Assembly: GCA_027943245.1 (NCBI GenBank)
Contig: JANDJZ010000163.1
Location: 1-64,000, forward strand
DNA: 64,000 bases
Direction of reading: 5' to 3'
DNA from: Acanthamoeba sp. SK_2022b
Lineage: Eukaryota > Discosea > Longamoebia > Acanthamoebidae
This document shows, piece after piece, positions 34,561 to 42,993 of the stretch. Numbering within the stretch: the stretch's first letter is position 1; each line of letters opens with the position of its first letter. A model generated the notes under the pieces. The model was not told the origin of the DNA and ran no database searches. It was given only the letters and a program-made list of their open reading frames with translations. The translations under genes and the position numbers were made by a program.

Positions 34561-35095
34561 GCTCATATGTGGTTTGTGTGTGATCAGAGGTGCGCGAGGT
34601 GATCCCGCCGTTGGTCAAGCTGCTGCGCGACCTGTTCTCCAATCCGGTCACGGCTAAGGACTTCTTCTTCCCGAACGACCTGAAGGTCCTCGTGGAGATC
34701 ATCATGCGCGAGATCACCGATACCTCAGACACCAAGGTCGCCCTCTGCCACACTCCTACACGCGCGTCACACACACAGAGAGAGAGAGAGAGAAAGAGAA
34801 CTGACGTCGTGGGAGCCCGTACGGCTTGTCTTTGTCCTAACAACAGCTGGCGGGCATGTACCTCGAGGTGCTGCACTTCCTGCTCACCAACAGCGAATAC
34901 CCGCAGCACATCCACCGACGAAGCGAGCTCTCGTCGTTTTTGCTGGGCCTCATCAAGGTAAACTCGTGAGATTGGCCTATTTGTGCAGACGTCTTACTCA
35001 TGTGCCCACAGGTGGAGGATGACCAAACGCTGGGTCCCTTGGCGCTGAAGGCATCGGCCATTTTCGAGGATTGTCCCTTCCTTCAACGAAGCTGA
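32831..35095 (+). CDS. SPIN90/Ldb17-type protein (NCKIPSD family leucine-rich domain)
   Basis: The first exon (to about 33805) starts MSGPGYPPYIGNAYGQQ, the reading that begins after an AT-rich leader. It has a Pro/Gln/Tyr-rich head, then RRVPKWRLVEMLRLSQEQCE leading into a short coiled coil and an acidic region. From about 33,430 onward the helical repeat domain of SPIN90/Ldb17 (formerly DUF2013) is visible. Its hallmark is FFFPNDLKVLVEIIMREITD, with LAGMYLEVLHFLLTNSEYPQ after it and CPFLQRS at the end. Family members bind Arp2/3 complex and activate it to nucleate linear actin filaments at the cortex and at endocytic sites. The SH3 domain found at the N-terminus of animal SPIN90 is absent; the Pro/Gln-rich head replaces it. 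The gene is divergent from the SNF2 gene, with only about 120 bases between start codons. Confidence 0.85.
34498..34559. repeat. (GT)n microsatellite in intron
   Basis: GT array of about 62 bases in an intron of the SPIN90-like gene. Confidence 0.95.
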
Positions 35096-35463
35096 CGTAG
35101 CCTTTGCCGTCGTCGGCCTCTAGCAGCAGGGCGTGACCGCGATCCAACCAATGTTTGTTTTTTTAATTATAATTGTTGTCATCAACAAGACAAGGAAGCT
35201 GGCCAATGCAGAGGGGGCGCCGCCTCGGAGGCCTGTGCTGATGCTGGTGAAAAGGCCCAGAGGTGGTGAGGCGCTACGCCAGAATCGCCACACCATTTAT
35301 TCATAACAAATACATTCTGGTACCCCACACAACCGGGTCGCAGACCTTTCCCGACTTCCAGGCGGAGACCTGGTTTTTTTATTATTATTATGTTTTCCGT
35401 TGACCTGAGAAGGCGGTCCGTAGGCAGGCTTCCTCTTAGAACTCTTTAAAAGGATAGCGAGGA
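35096..35463. other. Intergenic region
   Basis: 3' region of the SPIN90-like gene and distal upstream region of the small secreted gene. I see a poly(T)/AT-rich stretch near 35155-35180 and a T7(ATT)n tract near 35372-35390. No gene supported. Confidence 0.55.
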
Positions 35464-35556
35464 CGTCTGTTTGGTAAGATCTATCGGGGCCGCAAAGACA
35501 TCGTGAGCACCGCGTCTGTTCGGTAAAATCTATCGGGGCTGGGGGAAGATATAAGA
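35464..35556 (+). promoter_or_regulatory. Putative promoter: tandem 27-base element plus TATA-like box
   Basis: Two direct copies of a 27-base element (35464-35490 and 35513-35539) match at 25 of 27 positions and lie 49 bases apart. The shared core is GGTAA(G/A)ATCTATCGGGGC. About ten bases after the second copy is GATATAAGAG (35548-35557), a TATA-like box about 50 bases before the ATG at 35604. The arrangement suggests a regulated promoter; binding protein unknown. Confidence 0.55.
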
Positions 35557-35603
35557 GAAGACTTGACTGGTATTCTACCATCACCCTCTCTAACAGCAGC
35601 ACA

Positions 35604-36306
35604 ATGAACTCTCGCACTACCGTATTTGTGGCCACGCTCCTCCTCTGTGTGGTGGCCCTCGCCAATGCCTCCATCCTCCCCTTGGCCACCGTGACCAAGG
35701 CTGTCCATGGCAGTGCCAACATCACCTACTCCGAAGCGCTCATTGTGCTCCACAATGCAGGTTTGTGGCCCTCTATCCCCTCCACCTGATCCCCTTACCA
35801 AGTGTCCCTCCCCCAAACATGTAGATCCCCTGGACCGCCCCTGGAAGTTGACAAGTGCAAATAGTACTGTTAACATAGAAGTCAAGACACCCTTCCCGCA
35901 AATCTTTGGTTCTGGTGGTAAGTCACCCTGTTGTTTGGGCCTGCAAAGTTGGAGCCACAACCTCATAGTGATGATGGTGGGCGCTCCAGGATTTGCTTGT
36001 CGTGTGGGTCCGTACTCTGGCAAGCAACCTAGTAGCTGGTGGACAGCCACCTTCACCATCCAGAGCACGACCAACCGTATGCTTGCCCATAGTCCTGGCA
36101 ATGAATGGCGATCACACTGAGATGATGATTCCTTGTCTCTCACAGAGGAGATCACCGTTAGTGTCAGCTACGTCGCAGGCTCGTCAAGTCCCATCTCCGC
36201 TTCCCTCAGCAGAAAAGGTGTGTCGAGCTTGATGTACGTGAGCGACTACAATCCGTGGGATTCCAACATTAAGGGCGTCCTCATCAACGTAGACTACAAT
36301 ATTTAA
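35604..36306 (+). CDS. Small secreted protein, unknown family
   Basis: Four exons: about 35604-35760, 35824-35918, 35990-36076 and 36147-36306. They join in frame to about 165 residues. The N-terminus is a signal peptide (TTVFVATLLLCVVALANA). The rest looks like a compact beta-sandwich (WKLTSANSTVNIEVKTPFPQ, WWTATFTIQSTTN, EITVSVSYVAGSSS, GVLINVDYNI) with a single obvious Cys. No catalytic motif or lipid anchor is visible. It may be an extracellular or wall-associated protein. Its promoter carries a duplicated element, which suggests regulated expression. I do not recognise the family. Confidence 0.7.
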
Positions 36307-36606
36307 ATTAATTTGTAATTGAGAACAAGACAGCAAGCAACAATAAAGTAGTAAGAAACCCCACTGCAAACTCTGGCACGCGTGGAAGAGACCACCACCC
36401 TCCCAATGTCGGCTCGCTTACGCGTGGCGCAGATCTTGACGCCCAGCAGAAGAACCTCACACGATAATACGACTAAAAGCATCGAATGGCGTGGCATGGC
36501 GACAAGTGAAGAGCAAACCGCTCTTACGCGCATGTAGTTCGCGACAATCCTGCTTGCGCCATGGCCGCGGAGCCTGGAGCCTGGGCCACCACCCCGCAGA
36601 TGTGGC
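36307..36606. other. Convergent 3' intergenic region
   Basis: Three hundred bases between two convergent genes. It has an AATAAAG at about 36341-36347, likely the poly(A) signal of the upstream plus-strand gene. Confidence 0.5.
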
Positions 36607-38530
36607 TCAGAGGGGGTCGTAGCCGCTGCCACTCGGCGGCGGGTCACGCTTGGAGTAGAAGGGCTTGAGGCAGACATCCTTCTGCAACTTCCTGAAGACG
36701 GCCTCGCCCGTCGTGGGGTTCGTCGACAGCTGCAGCAGGAAACGGAACTGCGGACACTCGCCCAAGAAGTCCGGCAACGTCTTCTTCGCACCTGCACATC
36801 CCAATCGATTGGTCAGTTTTTATTATTTTTATTGTTATTGATTTAGTTTATTATTATTATTATTTGATTACTATTTGATTTTTATCGTCGGGCGTACCGG
36901 CGGTGTCAGACTTTTGAACGAGGTAGTGTTTGATCTTGTGTGGCTTCTCCATGCCCACGTAGGCGATGGCGAACTGACCCGAGTGCCGCTCCGAAAACCT
37001 GCGAGATCGACGTGGGCCAGTGAGCACCAGGGAGCGCCAGGGAGAGACGGGCGGCCACATAAAACGTGATGTTCAGTCTCATGTCATACCGCAGTAGGAA
37101 TGTGCCGGGCTCTTGGCCAGTCAGCGCGTTATTTACATCGACCCTCGTCAGGAAGCCATAGATCAGCCTTCACGACCACACGACCACACGACGCCAGCGG
37201 TGAAGGTGAGAAAGAGATAGTACAGAGACAGCAGAGAGATCGAGAGTGAGAGAGAGAGAGAGAGAGAGCGAGCGATTGGCGCACCCCTGTTGCCAGAGGC
37301 TGGCAATGTGGCGCTGGTAGCGCAGGATTTGGAGGTTCTTGCCGAACCACGTCCAGAACGCATCAAAGTCCTTTTGTGATATCATCTCCTTCCCGCCTGC
37401 ACATCACCCCTCCCACCAACGTCGTGTTGCGGCGCGTGAGAGCGAGCCCTCCCCCCCTCTCCCTCTCCCTCTCCCTCACTCGGACACAACAACGAACGTG
37501 AAGCGGGGCAACGTTTACCAAAGAACTTTGCTCGCATGTACTTGAGGTCGTAGCCGGACATGCAGCGCGCCGGTCGAACAGGGTCCTGCTTGGTCGCCTT
37601 CAACACGTGTCGCTGGAGCGCGTTGGCGAACTGCGGCCACGTGATCTCCAGCTGGAGTGGCGCCACCGCCGCAGCGGTCAGCCAACGTGCGTTTGCCTGA
37701 TGACCGGTCCTCCGGAGGGAGAGGGAGCAGGTACCTGCCCATCAAAGGCGTCGCGCTTGAGGAGCGACCCGGCGGAGCCCTGCCACTGGATCTCGTTGGT
37801 GATCACCACAAAATGTCGCGACATCTCGCTCTCCACGGTGGCCGCTATCGCATTCTCGCCGTGACCGACCTGCGCCGCAATTAAATTCATATTTTTTAAT
37901 TACAATTAATAAATGTAAATTAATAAGAAGTAAAATTTAAATTTAAAAACATAAAATAGTTTTAAAACAGTTTCGAAACTCTAACGCCGCGGGGTGAGGC
38001 CACCCGTACCTGAAGCTGCATGGAGAATTTGATGGTCACGGAGCTCTTCCGGGTGCCCATGTTGAACTTGAGAGGGAACTGCGCGATGTGCGTGACCGGA
38101 TCGAGCGACTGGAGGCAGGCGCCGAGGGCCTTCTCCACGTCCTCGCCCTTGACCTGGTGAGAATCGATGATCTGAACACGCGCACACGTGCGACGCGGAT
38201 GTCAGCCAGCCGATGGAGGTCGAGAGAGGAGAGGAGAGGAGAGGAGAGGAGAGGAGAGGGACACGCGGCGTACCATGGAGGCTCGGACGGAGCCGTAGTT
38301 GGTGATGTCCACCGCTGAGCCGGTGAAGAGCTGCACCTGTAGGTTCTGCTCGGAGAGCTCCTTGCTCTTGGTGATCACCATCGGGAAGGGTTGCCTCAGA
38401 ATGGCCAACGCGGCGATACTTGTAATTTCCAGGAAATGACCAGAAATCGAGAGTAAGTCGAAAATCTACGAATACACATCAAACACATCAAACACACACA
38501 ACATCACACACACAACATCACACACACAAT

Positions 38531-38590
<60 letters not shown>

Positions 38591-39635
38591 GACAGTACCA
38601 ACGAGGAGCGGGAGGCTGAAGGAGGAGTTGCAGTTCGCGCATGAAGAGCTCGAGCTGCTGCAGCTGAAGTTCGAGCTCCTGCCGCAGGAAGGTGTACTTG
38701 TGGAGGTCCTGCGGCTCGAGGACGTACGTTCGGTTGATCTTGTGGAGGTACTGCAGCTCCTCCTCGAGCTTCTGCTTGAGCTGCTTCTGCTCGGCGTCGA
38801 TCTGCTTGTAGACGTTCATCTCGGGCTGGTGCATCAGCTGCCGCTGGACGTGGCGCATCTTGTCGAGCTGCTCCTTGTGCTGCTGCTGCAGCTGGTGGAC
38901 CTGCAGCAGCTGCTGGTGCGCCGGGTTGACCATGGGCAGCTGCGTGAGGCCCGACGATGACGACGACGACGAGGTCGGGAAGAGCGCCATGGCCGTGGCG
39001 GCCGCGGTGGACTGCAGCGTGGGCGCGCCGGCCTCGAACGAGTGCGCGGCGGGGCGGGGCGCGGGCATGGGTTGGGCGTAGAGGCGTGGTGGGTCGGCTG
39101 AGGAGGAGGAGGACAGCGGCGAGGACATGGCCGAGGACGAGGACGCGGGCGAGGGCGTCTGCATGGAGTAGAGCGCGGGCTCGTGCTTGCGCTTCTTCAT
39201 GGCGCTGCCCTCAATCTCGAAGATGGTGGGCATGGTGGGCGGCGTGAGGCCCTCCACCTCGAGCTTGACCTCGGCCAGGCTGCCGGCGCCCAGCTGCTCG
39301 AGCAGGCTCGCGCCGTCGTCGTCCCCGAGCCCGAAGCAGGTCTCGTAGTTGCTGCTATGATTGTTGTTGTTGTTGTCGCCGATCATCATCTCGAGGCCCT
39401 CGCTCGACGTGTTGAGACTGTCCAGGTGGGCGTAGTCGCTGCTGTGCATCGTCACCATGCCGTGCTGCTGCGGCTGGTAGGCGATCGGGCTCGAGGCCAT
39501 GGGCGGCGAGCCAGAGCGAGAGAGGGCAGGCTCGCGCGGGAACGGACGGAAGGAGGAGTCACCGCCCCCACCAGACAGGCCGCCGTCGCTCTCAAACGAG
39601 AAGAGCGTGGAGGCGGTGCTCTGGCTCAGGCTCAT
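36607..39635 (-). CDS. STAT-family transcription factor (SH2 domain)
   Basis: ATG at 39635, TGA at 36607. The first exon encodes about 350 residues: a disordered Ser/Pro-rich head, then a Gln/Leu-rich coiled coil ([40 protein letters not shown]). The following exons give a beta-rich DNA-binding core ([20 protein letters not shown]), then [18 protein letters not shown] and a linker ([38 protein letters not shown]). The SH2 domain contains [20 protein letters not shown] followed directly by [16 protein letters not shown], with the phosphotyrosine-binding Arg in FLLRFSER. The C-terminus ends in GSGYDPL, whose Tyr is a good candidate for the activating phosphosite. STATs dimerise through SH2-pTyr contacts and move to the nucleus. 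The layout resembles the Dictyostelium STATs, which also have Gln-rich N-termini. Upstream partners (tyrosine or TKL kinases) are inference. Confidence 0.9.
38223..38259. repeat. (GGAGA)n pentanucleotide array
   Basis: About seven GGAGA units in a STAT intron. Confidence 0.9.
38529..38590. repeat. (AC)n microsatellite in intron
   Basis: AC array, preceded by ACACACATCACACACAACATC-type degenerate copies from about 38479, in the first STAT intron (GT on sense strand). Confidence 0.95.
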
Positions 39636-40092
39636 CAGCTCATTTCCCGGTCTAAATTAAGCGTTGGGTCAATTGTGGAAAAGAGGAACAGGTAAAGGCA
39701 ACAATAATAACTCAAATGGAAAAATAGCAATTAAATAACGGGGGGAGTACAAGTCGAAAAAATCGAGCAGATCTTGGCTGTTCATCAAGTGGTTGGGGTT
39801 ATCCATCCTTTCCTTCCTTTCTCTCAACCTCCTCAATCATGCAACGAAGGTAAAAAATGGCAATGTACTGGTTGTACTGCTTCGACTCAATCTTGTGGCT
39901 CGTGTGTTGGGGCTTGTCCACAAAAACTTGCTTCGGTTAAAAATTCACACAGAGCAAAAGAAAACCACAAAAAAAAGTAAAAAAACTTGCTCGATGCACC
40001 GCAGATTAGATATCATTTGTGGCCATCTTCACCCTCTCTCGGACGGACCAGGGGGTAGGGTGCTCCCTCACCACGCTTTGAGCCAGGCCAAA
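39636..40092. other. Divergent intergenic region
   Basis: Between STAT (leftward) and the thioesterase (rightward). AT-rich around 39690-39770 and 39940-40000. Both promoters must lie here. Short reading frames in it carry no recognisable protein signal. Confidence 0.55.
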
Positions 40093-40839
40093 ATGAAGGA
40101 AAACGAAAATGATGGAAAAACTGGCCGTGCCCACTTCGGTCACTTCCACCGGGTGCCCACCCGCTGGGGCGATAACGACATGTAGCGTCACGTGTGCCTC
40201 GCCTTCCTTTGTCTGAAGCTCAGCAGGCCAACGCCTCTGCCAGTGAGACATGTCATCCTCAAGCGGAGGGGGATGGGGACAGGTACGGGCACGTGAACAA
40301 CGTGGTGTACTACGCCTGGATGGACACAACCATCAACCACTTCCTCATCCACAAGGCCGGCTTCGTTCCAACGCAAGGTGGCGCTCCACTCACACACACC
40401 GTTGCTACTGCGGTAAAGTAGTGGGGAATACTCACCTACCGGCGCTCTGTCCCTTCGCCCCTGGCAGCTGAAACGGTGGGCTACTGCGTGGAGAGCGGCT
40501 GCACGTTCAAGCGCAGCGTGGCCTTTCCCGACATAGTTGAGTGCGGCCTGCGCGTGAAGAAGCTTGGTCGAACCAGTACTCGCCCCTTCCTGCCCTGCAT
40601 TGACTCCCTCCGGTCCTCATCTTTGCGTTGACCTCCGAGGCGTGTGCTATGAGGTGGGCATCTTTGCCGAGGGTTCCTACGAGGTCGCCGCGCTGGGCTA
40701 CTTCGTGCACGTCTTTGTCGAGCGGTCAACGCAACGACCCACGCCCATCCCTCCTCGCGTACTCACCGCCCTCCAAAGCCTGTACAAAGTAGAAACACTG
40801 CAGGCTCGTGAACCGTCTACCTCCACGTCTACCGCGTAG
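40093..40839 (+). CDS. Hotdog-fold thioesterase (4HBT family, acyl-CoA thioesterase-like)
   Basis: Four exons. The first (from ATG 40093) ends VPTRWGDNDM, and the split Met/Tyr codons lead to YGHVNNVVYYAWMDTTINHF. Together these are the 4HBT signature, with the Asp of GDNDMYGH at the expected catalytic position. The next exons give GYCVESGCTFKRSVAFPDIV and then VCYEVGIFAEGSYEVAALGY with HVFVER, the typical hotdog strands. Length is about 150-160 residues, normal for the family. It should hydrolyse a small acyl-CoA; the substrate cannot be read from sequence. The exon boundaries after the RVKKLGRTS codons are the least certain. Confidence 0.82.
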
Positions 40840-40974
40840 AGCGACTTGTGCTGGTGCCCAAAGAGCGCGAATTCCACGCTGCGGTTTATTTTGGCGCGAA
40901 ATGGCAAAAAACCTTTTTTTTTTCACTCCTCACCCCATCTCACTAATCACCAAAGAACAACACACACCAACACA

Positions 40975-42255
40975 ATGGAAGGTATGAGGCAGATTGAGTT
41001 GAGATGATTTTATCTCAAAACGCGACGGCTCCTGAATTACTCAATTGTGTGATGGAATTTGGTTCATCAGAGGACGGAAACAAGAAGCGCAGGGCGGAGA
41101 AGCAGTGGCGAAGGGAGGAGGTAGAGGCCGGCTTGGATGACCGCGATGAACCTGTGGTACAATCAATCTTTCTTCGCGATCTCGACGCGTCACAGTGCCG
41201 TCCGATTAAACAGTACAATCTTCCGGCGTAACAGATTGAAGGGAATGGAATTCAAGTCGCAACCACCGAAGAGCTCAGCAAGAGGCGGTACACTGTCCCA
41301 TCAGCCTGCTAATCCATTCCTTGACACTTGCCGCTCAGATAGTGACTTGGCCTTGGCTTGCAGCTTTGTGCGCGTGGGCAGAAGACGAGGCGCTGCCCCC
41401 GAAGCGACGGCGTCGTCGGCACCGGCCCCCGTCTTCAACTTCGCTGCCACCGCCGCCACTCCGGCAGTGACCACAGAGGAGCCCAAGAAGGAGGAGCCCA
41501 AGGCGGACAAGGAGCAAGGAGAGGAAGAGTCAGCTGAGAAGAAGGAGGAGGAGGGCAAGGCAGAGGGAGAGAAGAAGGGAGCAGAGGAAGAGTCAGCGGA
41601 GAAGAAGGAGGAGGCCGAAAAGAAGCCCACCGAGAAGGAAGCCGAAGAGAAGACGGACAAGCCAGGTACTGCCCGTCCCTTCTCTGGCTTTGCTCTGATG
41701 ACCAGGGCGCTGCTCACATGCTAATGCGCCTACGCCACGCAATGCAGCCACGCCCGCCAAGACCGTCGACTTTGGCAAGACCCCCGAGAACGTATGTACT
41801 TCGTTGTTTGGCCAACTTCACGGCCTTCTCAAGAGATGCGACCGTTCGGTGCTGACGTCTATCTTGCTTCTTTCATGAATGCACAGATCACTGTTTCTCA
41901 GTTCAGCTTTGGTCTGCCGGCGACCTCTTCCGCTACCACGGGCGGTTTCGTTTTCGGCTCGTCGAGCACGACCACGGATTCGACTGTACGCGATGCGCCG
42001 CTCTCACGTGTGCCCTGTGTCCGTGTGTGCCGTGTGACTGACCGTATTCTTCTCGATCGCGACAGGCGCCCGCCACCGGCTTCTTCTTTGGCGCTCCGGC
42101 CAAGACCGACAGCGAGAAGACTGAGGAGAGCAAGGGTGAGAAGAAGGAGGACGCCGCTACATGGACGTGCAACTGCTGCACTGAGGTGAGACCCTCTCCT
42201 TCCTCCAATGCTGTTGCCTTGCTGTTGTGCATCGTGCTCACCCAAATCTCTCTCT

Positions 42256-42329
<74 letters not shown>

Positions 42330-42569
42330 ACAGGTCAACCCCGAGAGCAACACTACCTGCAGCGTGTGCATGGTGCCCCGCCCCGCGGCTCCGAAGGCCA
42401 TCGAGGAGGGCTGGACTTGCGCTTGCTGTACAAAACTCAACCCCACCACCAGGTACGCCCCGTACTCGCGTTCGTTGGGATGGCCGATGAGCTGGTCTTT
42501 GCTGATGCACGCGGTTTCGTGGTGTGCAGCACGTCGTGCCTCGTGTGCATGGTCCCCAAGCCGTTGTAA
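40975..42569 (+). CDS. Nup50-like FG nucleoporin with two RanBP2-type zinc fingers
   Basis: The first exon gives only ATG GAA plus one base. The next supplies EDGNKKRRAEKQWRREEVEA, a basic Nup50-type N-terminus. A following exon encodes VATTEELSKRRY, which fits the family's second conserved patch. A Glu/Lys-rich region (EEPKKEEPKADKEQGEEES) holds sparse FG-type motifs: VFNF, FSFG, FVFG, FFFG. The C-terminus has two RanBP2 zinc fingers: WTCNCCTEVNPESNTTCSVC and WTCACCTKLNPTT joined across an intron to STSCLVC. Such fingers bind Ran-GDP/GTP in Nup153 and RanBP2. The protein is expected at the nuclear pore basket with importin alpha. No RanBD, present in animal Nup50, is seen. Early exon joins are inferred from frame and similarity. 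Confidence 0.72.
42259..42326. repeat. (GT)n microsatellite in intron
   Basis: GT array in the intron between the codons for WTCNCCTE and VNPESNTTCSVC, so it splits the first zinc finger. Confidence 0.95.
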
Positions 42570-42993
42570 GTAAAACGCACAGCGACACGGAGATGAGAAG
42601 CACACAAGACACACCGAACGTCAACACTACAGAGCCAAGCCACGAGCACGACCACAGCCACGTGACAGCTGCCATCATTTTCCTGTTGTATGTGGTGCTA
42701 TGGGGCTGCGCGCAGAAGCGAACAAGCTCGAGGGTGAGGTAACAACAAAGGGAATAACAATAGCGACCTCGCTTCTACCTGGCTTTCGTCGAACGCCCTT
42801 CAACCGTGTTGTCGACACCGTGCACCTGGGGAAACTCCTCGGCGCCAAAACCAGTACAACTGCTCAACTCGACAAGGAGGACATTTGGTTGATTGCAAGA
42901 AGCACGTGCAGGAAGGGAGAGAATACGATTGAGAACAACGCTACAGCGAAGGAGAAGCGAGAGCACGACGGTTTCTGAGATCTACGTTGGGAA
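42570..42993. other. Intergenic region
   Basis: 3' end of the nucleoporin gene and promoter region of the Rab GAP gene. No RNA gene, repeat or clear TATA box noticed. Confidence 0.55.
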
